From: Argyresthia goedartella
Taxonomy: Eukaryota; Arthropoda; Insecta; Lepidoptera; Argyresthiidae
NCBI GenBank assembly: GCA_949825045.1
Contig: OX463836.1
Span: 11,301,829 to 11,365,828, forward strand
Direction: 5' to 3'
Length of the DNA stretch: 64,000 bases
The translations under genes were made by a program, and so were the position numbers. The notes under the pieces were generated by a model. It was given only the letters and a program-made list of their open reading frames with translations. It was not told the origin of the DNA and made no database searches. Below, one piece after another: positions 21,682 through 32,450 of this stretch. Within the stretch, counting starts at the first letter, position 1; each line of letters opens with the position of its first letter.

Positions 21682-22560
21682 TTACAGATTGCCCCGGCCG
21701 TTTACCGCGAAATCACAGGGCTGCACGCACCGAGTAGCCTTGTCCCCGAACTTATGGTGGTACCAGCACGTTGGAAACTTTCTATAATTGGAGTTCGACC
21801 TTCGTGCTGATGATGAGCGTCCACGTCCATTTTGTCTACGAGGCGTCTTGGATCGCCCGTGCTCGCGCGACATTCTATCCACCTTTAGCATTAATGTCTG
21901 CATCTGCTGGGATAACGCCGCTACCTCCTGGCTCAGGGAATGTGGTGCTGATGATGACGTTGTTGCTGCTGCCATCGATGCTGCTGCTATTTGCGGTTGG
22001 TGTGGGACGACTTCGTGGATGCGGTCGGCCAGCTCGGCTACTTCGTCCTACGGTAGCCTAGATTGGGATGCGATGATGGTCTGCGTACTAGTGGGTAGCC
22101 TACTGGTCCATATGGAACGCATGAAGTCTTCAGGCACGCCCGCGCCAGCCAGACTCTTCAAATCCCGCAGGAACTGCGTCGGCTTCCTATCTCCCAACTC
22201 TTCGTTGGTAAGGAGCTGGTGGATCCTCTTTTCCCGTGAAACTGACAACCGCTTGACGAGTTCTGTTTTTAATTGTTGGTACTTATCTGCCGCTGCCGAT
22301 GAAGTAATAATATCCTCCACGATTGATGCCGTGGCAGAATCTAACTGGGCCAAAGCGTAGTGAAATTTAGTAGTATCCGTTGTTATATTGGCCAACACAA
22401 ATTGACTCTCTAGCTGCATAAACCACAGCGCTGGTTTATCGGGGTAAAATGGCAGTACCCGCACTCCAACTCTGCTTATTTCGGGCTCGTTGTCTGGCAT
22501 GATGTGTTCTTTCTCGGGGTCACCACTGTGGTAAGTTGGTCGCAACTCGGGCTTAGACAT
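21682..22560 (-). pseudogene. Gypsy gag-nucleocapsid with one TAG
   Basis: ATG at 22558-22560 (MSKPELRPTY). The matrix/capsid part contains FYPDKPALWFMQLESQF and EELGDRKPTQFLRDL. TAG at 22048-22050 is followed in the same frame by ELADRIHEVV, a coiled-coil-like SLSQEVAALSQQMQ, an Arg/Ser-rich stretch and a single zinc-binding motif CWYHHKFGDKATRC. Two stops follow GRGNL before the protease. Length (about 292 codons) fits insect Gypsy gag. Confidence 0.88.
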
Positions 22561-22915
22561 AAATTAAACGTCCGAATGTTCCAACAATCACTTTTAATTT
22601 GCACGAACACGGTACAAAGACAGAAGGAGAAAGTTTATAATTTTGCTATAGAATACCCGAAAGCACAGAGGAGAAAGTCTCAAGCAGTACAAGCACAAAG
22701 CACAATAATTAAATGATAATATGAGCGCAAGCGTATAGCGGGAGCGAGTATGATAATTTGCATCGAGCGACGTGCGCACAGCGGCGAGGCGTTATTAGTA
22801 CTGGCGCGGGCGCCGGGCCCGCCATCGGCCGCCGCCGTCGTCCACGCAGATAACGGGATTCTCGCAACGCCGCATCAAATATGAACATAGGTTTGCTTGT
22901 CCGCTTGTACAAAAT
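22561..22915 (-). repeat. Putative Gypsy 5' LTR and leader
   Basis: This lies directly upstream of gag on the minus strand. It has a GC-rich middle (22800-22860) and a start near TGTACAAGCGG (about 22909). No second LTR copy is in the window, so boundaries are guesses. A short AT-rich tract (22916-23099) separates it from BEL2 sequence and shows nothing else. Confidence 0.4.
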
Positions 22916-23099
22916 GTTAATTTAAATATTAAGTTTAGTTATTCAGCTAGTATGAATGTTACATATTCGAGTGCGCGTTGTAAATACCTAATTATAGATT
23001 TTTAGAAGTTTTAGAATTAAGTTTAGTTTTATGTTTTATATTAAGTTAACAATAATTTTATATTTAATCAATAAAACTTATTTAATAATTATTATAGCT

Positions 23100-23351
23100 A
23101 AGAGTAGGTATTAAGTACACTACAGTACTAATACCGCCTATACCTATCATAGGTGTTTGAGTGTAATACCGTTTCAAACCTAGGTTAGTAACAAGATCAC
23201 TCCGAATAATAGTTAATTGCGATCCGAGATCTAACATCGCCCGAGCCCGTACAAACTCACCGTGAGCCGATTTAACCTGAATAATAACCGTAGGTAATAT
23301 TACATTATCCGATAACCTAGGTGCCGCCGAAACAGTATTACATGCTAATTG
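23100..23351 (-). pseudogene. BEL2-type aspartic protease fragment
   Basis: Reading the minus strand gives LPTVIIQVKSAHGEFVRARA, then LDLGSQLTII and LVTNLGLKRY, the retropepsin region of BEL/Pao elements with DLG where D(S/T)G is usual. It follows the gag remnant directly after a stop, so most of gag is deleted. It fits the missing 5' half of BEL2 on the far side of the Gypsy insertion. Confidence 0.75.
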
Positions 23352-23675
23352 CTATTGTTGTGATGAGCACTGAGGCTCGCCGATATTTGCCGCATCGCGA
23401 AAACCTAAAAATGCCGCATCCAACCGATTATACATCTCCGTGGCGTTCTTGTATTTGTCATCATAGCCCCGTATCTTTTCCGCATCCGAATCATCCTTGA
23501 GAACTAATAGCAAGCCCTCATATGCCTCGGTTAACACAGTAAAATGATCTTCCAGTTTTCTCAACCTAGCAGAAAGCACAGATCCCGACTGTGTTGCATT
23601 TTCTAACAACGCAATAGAATTAGTTAGCCAATCGTATTGAATTTTGAATTTACATTCATTAGCCTAAGTGGCCAT
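23352..23675 (-). pseudogene. BEL2-type gag N-terminal fragment
   Basis: Starts at ATG 23673-23675 (MAT, then a TAG, then ANECKFKIQYDW). It continues LLENATQSGSVLSARLRKLE and EAYEGLLLVLKDDS, a coiled-coil-like N-terminus resembling BEL gag, and ends at a stop after GEPQCSSQQ. The capsid and zinc-knuckle regions are absent. Confidence 0.7.
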
Positions 23676-24995
23676 AGTTGCAAACAAATGCGAACCGCCC
23701 GAACCGAGACAACTGCCGAATTTTTTTTTACCAACCCTACAAGAATTTCTTCCGCAGAACTACTGAATTAATCCCGAGTACCAATGTGATATTGTTTTAT
23801 ATCTAATTTCCGAATTTAGTTGACCGACCGCCGTATTACCTATGACCTGCACTGAGGTAATAATCAGAGTAAACAAGGTCCGATTTTCACTCGCGCGCTC
23901 GCGAAGTAAATATGAACAATGGCCGCCGAATTGCTCACTTGCCGACACGATACGACAATGAATGAATATGGCGCCGCAAAAATACGTAACTAAACCGAAC
24001 CGAAATGGATAACCGTACCGAAAAATTGATGGTTATGATTCCAACGAACAATTATCGACTATTAGAACTGTAAATCCGGCTCGAAGTGACCAAAATTATG
24101 CTCGCGCAAAGCCTTCGACAACCCAGTGGAGCCCGTTTTTGGTTTTGTTCTATGTCAATTGTCAGGCGTTGTTGATCTGATCAATGCTGGATTGGAACCT
24201 TACCTTAGCCACGATATTCTGCCGCCTTTAATTAGTATCCGCCGTTCCTCGCGAAGCAAAATGTCCTTGACACCACGTGCTGGCGCCGCGTGGACTGTGA
24301 CTTGCGACCCTCCAAGGCCACAAACCGCCGATCCTCAGTGCAATCCTTGCACTGAGAGTTGCATACACACTGCACAATTGTTGTAACAGAAGCACAGAGT
24401 CCGAGAGTCCATAAAACCGATTAATTTGAATTATTTTCCGGGACCGCAATGAATCGCGTTCCGAGTCCGGCGACCGAGCGAGGGTGTCCGCTCATGCGTA
24501 CACTAGCGCCACCGTAGGCGCACACGGCCAGGCAGAGAAACCAATACATCAAAGAATCAGAACCACAACGCCCGACCAAGGCTCACTGAGCCTCCTAGGG
24601 GCCTCCGTTCTAGAGGACGGGATCCCCAGCTTTGTGGATGATTAAATCGCTAAATTCAACCAAAATTCTATCAAACTGACCGACTAAATCCCCACACAGC
24701 CCTGGTTATCATACGGTTTTGACCTTTTGTACCCAAATTAACATACCTCCTTCGATGCTCTCCTCTTGGGAAATACCCTCCTATTCTCAACCTTTTAGAC
24801 GATTTGACCAAAAGTACATTAACCAAAATTTTAAACATTAATCTCGATGAACGAAGCAGGACGTAATCCGCCCTTCCAATCAGACACGGTGACCTGGGGA
24901 TCAGGAAACCTCAGATGTGGCTCTCCCGGCCTACCTGTCTTGGGACATAATACTCGTGATTTCTATGGTAAATCATAAACCCATCACTCGGTGAT
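23676..24995. other. Probable BEL2 5' leader/LTR remnant and unassigned sequence
   Basis: No supported gene. By position the first part should be BEL2 leader and LTR, but I could not find a primer-binding site or a second LTR copy. A GC-richer patch lies at 24436-24530 and a short inverted motif (cctaggggcc, tctagaggac) near 24592-24622. Confidence 0.4.
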
Positions 24996-25868
24996 GTGAA
25001 GGTCACGTGTCTGGCCGAGGCCAGGAATGCCTGGACGCAAGCCTGTCCGAGGCAAAATTTTCCAATAAACTTAAATCCTCAACGGCTATGGGACGATCCG
25101 CTCTGCATTAAAACCTGCGAAAAACTGGTAAACACGGCAAGTGGTCCAGCAGTGCGCGCTCTTCTCCTAGCTATCAGGGAGAAGGAGTCAGGACACTGGT
25201 TGCAAGCAATCCCGTCACAGCACATTGGCACCCTGCTTAACCGTACCAACCTTACCCTCGCCGTCTGCCTGCGACTCGGCGTAAGGACAAGGAAATCCAT
25301 CAATACCGCTGCAGTGTGGACCAACTAGGTTACCACGACCTCTCCTGCCAACGCAGCGCCGGTCGGTGGTCCCATCATGCCACTCTCAACGACGTTATCC
25401 GTCGGGCCCCTGCCAGCGGTGGCGTGCCAGCAATACTTGAACCCAAAGGGCTGGCACGCGACGATGGCAGGAGGCTGGACAGAATGATGCTCATTCCCTG
25501 GTAGAGCGGAAGGTCGCTGGTATGGAACGCGACGTGCGTAGATACGCTGGCACCGTGCCATCTACTGGTGACCTTAGCCACAGCCGGCGCTGCGACGGCA
25601 GCAGCAGAGGGTCTTAAACGCCGCAAATACGCCGCACTCGGCGACTACTATTTGTTTATGCCGTTCGGCTTAGAGACCCACGGGCCATGGGGCCCTGATG
25701 CTCGAAGAGTCATGAAAGACATCTCAGCATGAAAGACGTCAGGAGACAGCAGATTTGGTACCAACCTAGCTCAACGCATCACCATTGCGATACAGTCAGG
25801 TAACGGTGCCAGCTTCTTGGGCACCCTCCCGCCCGGCAGCGATCTCAGTGAAATGTTTAATTTTGTTT
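24996..25868 (+). pseudogene. LINE 3' coding end with possible restriction-like endonuclease
   Basis: Pieced from two or three frames on the plus strand, the translation resembles the C-terminal region of a widespread non-LTR retrotransposon family. Motifs include [35 protein letters not shown] and [14 protein letters not shown], then [27 protein letters not shown] and the terminal ITIAIQSGNGASFLGTLP ending at TAG near 25866. In relatives I recall a K-R-P-D-G...WDVTV signature that looks like a PD-(D/E)XK nuclease. Here the proline is leucine (RRLDR) and stops interrupt it. The clade is not certain. Confidence 0.65.
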
Positions 25869-27261
25869 AGTGTAATTTTGGTTTATAATTGACCGAGCGA
25901 GCGAAGGGCTCCATTTCGACAAGATAGGAGGCCGATTTTGCTTTCCTCTCTCTCTACTAGTATGTCTCGTGTCTGTTAGTTCCGGTCTAGTGGCCACAGT
26001 TTTCAAGCGATCCTTACAAAACTTGGCACACGTGTTCCTTGAATTAAAAGATTTTTTGTCGAGAGCTTTTTTCGATGCCCCTTGGGGGGGGGGGGGGGGG
26101 GAGTTATGACGACATAATTTTTTTGTATGTTTTTTTTTTCCTTTTTTTCTGAAACCTATCGTGTGGGGTATCAAATTAAAGGGCTTCATGAGCCGGTTCT
26201 AAAAATATACAACACCATTACCTTTCGGCCGCCTGTTTTCTAAAAATCCAAGAAATATTTTCAAAACATGTCAAGTTTGGGCTCCTCGAAGTAGGAGACG
26301 GATTAGTAAAGAGGATCTATACAGACCATGACAGTGAGTGAAATAGACTATAACTATTTTCGTGAAAAGTCAATATATTGTTTTTTAAATCGCAAAATGT
26401 AGTTTACAAAGTTATTGGTGCGGTTACTTTACTACTTGATTTTGATTTAATCTAAAATACTTACCTATAAATTGGTTCACAGTCCCCCCTGTTAGCGAGG
26501 TCTACTGCCCACAGGGCCACTAGTATAGGTATATAATAATTATAATATTGAAAAAATAATAATATTGTATCTGTATTTTATATTATTCTGTGTTTTTATG
26601 TGTTAGTTTTGAAGTGATCTATGGAACTTGCGTCTGAAATAAAGATTACTAATATCTATTTCCAACTGTCCTGCTAACGGCTCGATAACTTGTAAGTTTC
26701 CGGAAACATAGAATTGTAAATAGATAGATTAGACGATTCTAAGCCTGCGAAATATACAATATAACTGTGTTAAATTAAATATTTGCCACAAAATATATTG
26801 AGACAATAAGATATGTAGACGATAAATATTGGCAGATTAAAATCCTTCGAAATGTGTAGTGTAAGTAGGTTCAATTTATATCTTTAATAGGGAGCCGTTT
26901 CTTGCATCTGGCTTACGATTTATGCTGAGCTCATAATCTGACAAAGAGTTTAACATGTGTTTATAGTATATTATACAGCATTTTATGAATATCACATCGC
27001 ACTAGGCCTCTTGGATGCTCATAAATATTTTTACTAAAATAAGATCTTTGACATTAATACATTATATATGGCATCGTAAAGTTCAGGTTTAAATAGAAAT
27101 AGAACAGACAAATCTACAAAACTTCATACTCAAAAATACACGAAAGCATAAAGATTTAAGAAACCAAAATTAAAGACTCATACTTTCAAAGATACAGGGC
27201 AACACTGGTTTAGGAGTTGGATGTTCTTCTTAATTTTTATTTTTTAACATACAGTCACAAT
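25869..27261. other. Noncoding AT-rich stretch with a poly-G run
   Basis: No gene supported. It holds an 18-G run at 26084-26101, T-rich tracts after it, and a short piece of the ggttccgtacc repeat family near 26385-26440 (acaaagttattggtgcggtt). The segment 26130-26300 resembles the 60550-60670 segment weakly. Confidence 0.7.
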
Positions 27262-27415
27262 CATTGCTTTTGGACCTACACTAGGATACCCTGTGTCGTG
27301 GAAACCAGAAACAACGACGTCACATACATATAAACATCCAAGACCTGAGGTTTTTTTTACCCGGGACCTCTCGCATGGTACGCGGAGCCACAACCACTGC
27401 GCCACAGTCATCATT
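27262..27415 (-). mobile_element. tRNA-derived SINE, family C
   Basis: Antisense copy. On plus it reads ggacctacactaggatacc and cctgtgtcgtggaaacc, then ccgggacctctcgcatgg, then ccactgcgccaca, the complement of a box A (TGGCGCAGTGG). Other copies are at 48590, 50297 and 51027. Confidence 0.7.
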
Positions 27416-27504
27416 ATGATGTATATTGTAATAGGAACTAGACTGTCTCCTTCAATTTATCTACATAGGTTAGCTGGATAAATAAGTCTCTATTTCTATA
27501 CGGC

Positions 27505-27710
27505 TAGTACTTAATCGCACATAAAAAAATACTAATCCTAAAATATCCTTTTTTGCACAGCAAAAAAGGATTAAAAAACACTTGGATGTGTACTCAAGTT
27601 TGTTTTAAGTATTTTTTGTTGTTCTTGCACGTCAACCTAACACGATGGATGAAAAGGGCAACGCTTAGCTCACCCCCTTTACCCTTCACCTAAGCTACCG
27701 CAGCTTACAT
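27505..27710 (-). mobile_element. Truncated MITE with shared core (TIR type 1)
   Basis: Left TIR ggctagtacttaatcgcaca is followed by the shared core in reverse (caccccctttacccttcacc then taagctaccgcag). The right TIR is missing; the core runs into a LINE fragment. Confidence 0.65.
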
Positions 27711-27840
27711 CACAGACTACTTGCGCCCTAGTTTAGACTCGCGAAGGTTAGCAATTCTTTCAAGAGTCAATGCATTCTCTACTACAACGAGATACCTCTG
27801 GAGATCTTGAAATTGCTAATTTAAAAACCATGTTAAGGGC
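27711..27840 (+). pseudogene. LINE ORF2 C-terminal scrap
   Basis: tttagactcgcgaaggttag and gatacctctggagatcttg match the LINE at 32855-32950 and the complement of 56145-56225. It is a short decayed piece of the same LINE family. Confidence 0.6.
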
Positions 27841-28028
27841 TGAACATAGGCCAATGGCATTGAGAATTAGACAAAGAAAACAAATACCCGTCGCATCGCG
27901 TCGGAGCAGACTGACGCATGCTCCCGCGCAGAGCCCCGCGGGGCAGCCCGAGCTCCGAGACCATTATAGAAAATATTATTAAATAATAACATTAAAAATA
28001 AAATAAAACAACCAAAAAATTTCCCTTT

Positions 28029-28471
28029 TTAGGGTTCCGTACCCAACGCGTAAGAACGAGTCTAAATCGCGCACGAAGGGTTCCGTACCACCGTTCAATG
28101 GAAGTGATGGTGTGGAGTGAATAGTTTGGATTTTACACAGCAAAATATTGTTTACAAAGTTATTGGTGCGGTTACTTTCACACTCCATGTACGTAACCAG
28201 GTGCATCCATAAGTTTGTATGTGGTATTGAAAGAATTGTTGTATGGGAGCCCCCTTAAATATTTATTTTATCCTGTTTTTTAGTATTTGTTGTTATAGCG
28301 GCAACAGAAATACATAATCTGTGAAAATTTCAACTCTCTAGCTAGCTAGGTTCTTGAGATACAGCCTGGTGACAGACGGACGGACGGACGGACGGACGGA
28401 CGGACGGACGGACAGCGGAGTCTTAGTAATAGGGTCCCGTTTGGAACCCTTCGGGTACGGAACCCTAAAAA
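28029..28471 (-). repeat. 'ggttccgtacc' dispersed repeat, reverse copy
   Basis: About 440 bp bounded by agggttccgtaccc and gggtacggaaccct. It contains ttctgttgccgctata (reversed), caccaggctgtatctcaag (reversed) and an eight-unit (GACG)n run near 28376-28412. It matches 43147, 48746 and 54294 in opposite orientation. The family is abundant in moths as I recall; its class is unsettled. Confidence 0.85.
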
Positions 28472-28625
28472 ACAGAAATAAATCCTGAGATTAAACAATT
28501 AGACCATTTGTCAAACAAGAATGAATGTTTTAAGCCCATGTCACAAACGTGCTCGTAAAACTCAGGATCGTCTCACATGGCTTAAGATTTACGAGCTTAA
28601 CTCTTTGCCAGATGAAAGTGCTAAT

Positions 28626-29208
28626 CAGTGTTACCAGGTACACGGTAATTACCGTAGAACCACGGTATTTTTGGCTAAAACACGGTCTACGGTAGCGATC
28701 CACTACCGTGTCTTTTTCTACGGTATTCTTAGATATTAACTACCGTGTAGGGAAGTAGCACACACAATAAAAGTTTGAAATCGAAGATAGGCCAATAGGC
28801 CGACATCGGGTCGCAGAGATCCGATGGTATTTTTTAACTTTTGTGTGAAATAATATTCAGTCAAATCGACGACATAAAAACGAAGAAAAGGAACAAGCTG
28901 ATACCGAAAACCATTAAGGGAAATATACTTGCTCAACAAGCTATTCACCGGAATGGTCATAACTGTATTGATTTTACACCTACTAAGAACATGTTATCAA
29001 AAATGACGGCAGCCATATATGATAAAGAAGTTCTTATTTTAGAAGATTAATTTTAAATAAAAACATCTAAATTCAAGGTTGTTTCGGTTGCATGTTATAC
29101 GGTAATTTACACAGTATTTTACAAATTATTCTACGGTAATTTAAGTCTTAAACACCGTAATTTTAACAGATAAACACGGTAGTTTATAGTTTTCATCTGG
29201 TAACACTG
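28626..29208. mobile_element. hAT-type non-autonomous element with 8-bp target duplication
   Basis: It starts CAGTGTTACCAG (28626-28637) and ends CTGGTAACACTG (29197-29208), a perfect 12-bp inverted repeat. It is flanked by GTGCTAAT at 28618-28625 and again at 29209-29216. The 8-bp duplication and CAGTG ends are hAT features. Both subterminal regions carry several ACGGTA or TACCGT motifs, which could be transposase-binding sites. Length 583 bp, so it lacks a full transposase. Confidence 0.88.
28841..29050 (+). CDS. Small ORF inside the hAT-type element
   Basis: Seventy codons or fewer, with the stop at 29048-29050. The peptide includes ILAQQAIHRNGHNCIDFTP, then MLSKMTAAIYDKEVL. It is Lys-rich at the start and has no signal peptide. 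It could be a leftover of a transposase N-terminus or captured sequence; I do not recognise it. Flanks on both sides are the ACGGTA-rich subterminal regions. Confidence 0.35.
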   Translation: MCEIIFSQIDDIKTKKRNKLIPKTIKGNILAQQAIHRNGHNCIDFTPTKNMLSKMTAAIYDKEVLILED

Positions 29209-29446
29209 GTGCTAATAAAAGTCAATGACTGCACTCAATAAAGTTCCACCTGTAGATGGTTAAAGATAAGTTTTATTTTGCTTTTATTGGGTATATAATA
29301 AGTACTGCTCATCTCAAGTGTAATGGCGAATTTAAGTGGGGTAGTCGATGTGGATAGTTACCAAAAAGGTACACGATGAAAAGAAGGTTGAATATTATTA
29401 TTATCACCTTTTTATCTAATATTTTAATTGTCCCAATTAAAATCAA

Positions 29447-29846
29447 ATGTATATGTCACCGTAAGATTATCAAACCGTTGGTTGAACGTTTTTTTCTCGT
29501 TAGTTGGTCAACTATCGACAAATAATAAACTGTAGCGTACTGCTTACTATACGACGCGGTAGTTGATAAAGTAACGGTTAAAACCGTTAAATAGTAAACT
29601 GGTTTGAACTTGAATTGTAAACGAAATACCAGGGCAAACACTGCGGTAGCTTAGTTGAAGATTAGAGGGGGCGAGCGCAGCGAAGCCCCCGAATAGTCTT
29701 CGTGTTAGGTTGACATGTAAGAATAAAAGAAACGTAAATTCTAAACCCTGTCGGTCTGGTTTACTATCTGTCGATAGTTCATCAACTAACGCGTTAGTTT
29801 ATCAACTAACGGTTTTGACTATCTTACGGTGACATAAACATTGCTT
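29447..29846. mobile_element. MITE with TIR type 2 and shared core
   Basis: Left end tatgtcaccgtaagattatc, right end gactatcttacggtgacata, near-perfect inverted repeats of about 30 bp. The middle (29640-29735) is the shared core: gcggtagcttag, gcgagcgcagcgaagccccc, ttcgtgttaggttgacatg. The tract aacgcgttagtttatcaact near the right end is internally palindromic. Confidence 0.75.
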
Positions 29847-30169
29847 TACTATCATCGCAAGAAGTTCGTTCGTCACTGGTTTCTCCGACTCCGGTTCTAT
29901 ATTAAAATCGTCTATCGTTTTAGGTTTCCGCAGAGAAACAAGGAACCGTTATAGTTTCGTCAAGTCTGTCTGTCCGTCCGTCTGTATGTCACAGAAATCA
30001 TTATGCAGAAACTATCAAGACTACATAGTTAAGGGAGTGAAAAATCTACAAAAATATATGCTGTGTATATAAATACACACTTTCATCGAAATTTAGTTTG
30101 AACAAAATAAAATAAGTAGTCTTTAAGATATAAAACATTTATTAAAAACCGCAAAGATAACCTTGTCAT
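29847..30169. other. Noncoding stretch
   Basis: Nothing supported. It contains a short gtctgtctgtccgtccgtc run near 29967 resembling the core of the ggttccgtacc family. Confidence 0.6.
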
Positions 30170-30453
30170 TTATACAAACACTATGAAAAGCAAAGCTACA
30201 ACACAAACATCCATCACATAATTACTTGCTACAACGGAACCCGTCATGGGCGAGTCCGAATCGCACTTGGCTTTTTTTTTCTGTTCATTTGATTCTCGAT
30301 ATTCATTTTCTAGTTTCTGAACAAGTTTTTCGAAATAATTTTGCCGTTCAATGTCACAACGTTGCAGTACTTGTCTAGCAGCTAGACAAGTAATAGCTTG
30401 ACTCTAGCTAGTTCTCGTGCTTGAGTATGGATTATTGGATTTAACGTTTTCAT
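30170..30453 (-). pseudogene. Unrecognised coiled-coil/hydrophobic-tail coding relic
   Basis: On the minus strand, an ATG at 30451-30453 opens MKTLNPIIHTQARELARVK. A one-base shift near 30398 leads into a 73-codon frame (QAITCLAARQ, then ERQNYFEKLVQKLENEYRES, then YVMDVCVVALLFIVFV) ending TAA at 30170-30172. The middle looks like a coiled coil and the end like a tail-anchor helix. Part of the linker (KKKAKCDSDSPMTGS) is encoded by antisense of the ggttccgtacc repeat end at 30232-30283. It may be an exonised repeat or chance. I do not recognise the protein. Confidence 0.3.
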
Positions 30454-31087
30454 ATAGACGAAGAAACAGCAGATGTCATTTTAAAAACACATGTACGATT
30501 GCAAGCTTCAACGTGAGCAAGATCGATATCGATAAACAGGGTCGATGTGGACTTGCACAGCACTATAACAAAGGTGACGCATGACCTTTGCGGGGAGCGT
30601 CACCCCCTCCGCGATTTCCTCTTTCCCCTCTAGCCATCAGTCCTGACTTGCTATAGATGCGTTGTTAGCTTTTCTCTACTGAACTGTTGCTGCGATGGCA
30701 TGTTGAGTTACTGGTGTAACGTGGTACGACAGAGCCCTTGCCGATGCGTTTGTTTTGTTTATAATTAACTGTGATTAATATATTTTTAAGCCCCGACTAA
30801 AAAAGAGGGTTGTAACAAGTTTAAAGCTTCTGTCTGGGTGTGTATCTGTCTGTGGCAATGTAGCGCTCAAACGGGTTGACGGATAATGATGTGGTTTTTT
30901 GTTAGTAGATTTCCCTGCGAAAGTTCTAAGTCATGTTTTATTGAAATCGTTTTGGTGTTTCAAAAGTTATCAGCTTAACAAAGAATAGCGTTCAAATGGG
31001 TGGACGGATTATAAGCCAATTTTTATACCTAATGTTTCAATAAGTGTGTCGGGAATATTTTAAATATGAAATGTATAGTTTTCTCCA
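30454..31087. other. Noncoding stretch
   Basis: No gene, repeat boundary or RNA supported. It is GC-richer around 30580-30640. Confidence 0.6.
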
Positions 31088-31287
31088 TAGTTTGATGTAG
31101 CCCACTAATTCGTGGGCGACCGCAGCGAAGGCCCTTAGTAGTGTTCACCTAAGGTACCGCAGTGTTTGCCCTGGTATTTCGTTTGCAATTCAAGTTTGTA
31201 TTAGTTTAATATTTAACGGACTAACAAGAAAAAAACGTTAGTTTATCAACTAACGGTTTTGACAATCTTACGGTGACATATACAAGT
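31088..31287. mobile_element. Partial MITE of TIR type 2
   Basis: The right end gacaatcttacggtgacata matches 29447-29846. The core is reduced (cgaccgcagcgaaggccc, ggtaccgcag) and the left TIR is not seen. Confidence 0.55.
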
Positions 31288-32119
31288 TGTGTAATAAATG
31301 TGCATGTTTTAGGGTGCTGTTAGAGACATCATTCTGAACAGCTTTTACTTTGAAACCGATTTGATCAGAGCAATTTTAATTTTCACTTCTCTGATTTGTA
31401 TCGAGAACTGAAAAAAATGTCGTTATTAAATCGTTTTCTTAATTAAAGTCGTTCAGAATGATGTCCCTTACAATCCCTCACTATATGTCTACAATCTGTA
31501 GCACCCTGTAAAGGCTTCGCCTTAACTTCTTGAGGTATTAAGGAGCAATCTGTGACAATAGAACGGTATTTTTCCTTGGAAATAAAAGGAAAAAACCTCA
31601 GCGAAGTGCCACTCTTGATAATTGACCTTTTCGGGGTTCCGTATACGACGAACATACAGGCCCTAGATAGACAGACCTCCGAGATTCATCGGCGGTTACT
31701 GTCAGAGCACTATTTTCATCTGAGATTTTTATAATGACGCGTCATGTTTACCGATTTAAATTCATACCGAAATTTGTATCTCAACAAAACAGTCTCATGA
31801 CTGTTATAATGGACGCCAATTTCGAGAGGCGTCACCGACAAAAGAATTGATGTCAAGAGTGTCAAGTTTTAAATTTACACAAAAGTTTGTATCAAAAACG
31901 TTTGTTACCTACTGAACCATTAGTGCGCAGGTCCGACTCGCCCTTACCCGGTTTTTGTTCTTAGAACAATCATGCCGCTTAACGCTAGCTAGTTTACGAA
32001 GCTCTTAGAGCTTCTCAATAAAGCTCTTCTAACTTCAGCAAATCTCAAACTAAAATTCGAGCTAAGATTGTAGAATCGCAATGATTTACTTTCGTCTAAG
32101 GTACGGTACAAACAGGGTG
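31288..32119. other. Noncoding stretch
   Basis: No supported gene. Two short matching inverted pieces (agacatcattctgaac at 31325 and gttcagaatgatgtccc at 31450) suggest a small decayed inverted-repeat element between them. Confidence 0.55.
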
Positions 32120-32450
32120 TTAGTTTGTATGTGCAGTGGGGACCCCACATAAATAAATTAGCTGGTAAATTAAGTTCTGCGGCGAACGCTGTTAAGAACA
32201 TCAGACAAAACATGGATTTGGCTACATCTAGGCTAGTATAATTTAGTTTAATTGTCATTTCCTATGGTATCTTGTGCTGGGGGAAAGCAAACTTATTCAA
32301 TTCAAACAATTTTTATTTTACAGGAAAGAGCTATGCGAGCAATTTATAATTTAAAACTAACAGACTCTTTAAGATAGCTTTTTAAATTTAAAGAAATTGA
32401 GAACTAAATGTAGCTAGTCAATTTGTTTTCGAAAATATAATGTATGTACG

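Noticed and set aside
22560..22930. Envelope gene or errantivirus-type third ORF for the Gypsy element
   Set aside because: No env-like frame is present; the 3' end of the element is lost and the 5' side is LTR/leader.
25857..26189. 110-codon minus ORF
   Set aside because: Crosses the poly-G and T-rich tracts; the peptide is low complexity.
28376..28412. CRISPR-like short repeats
   Set aside because: It is a simple (GACG)n microsatellite inside a dispersed eukaryotic repeat.
31989..32258. 89-codon minus ORF
   Set aside because: Antisense shadow of the plus-strand LINE RT fragment (QWGPHINKLAGKLSSAA).
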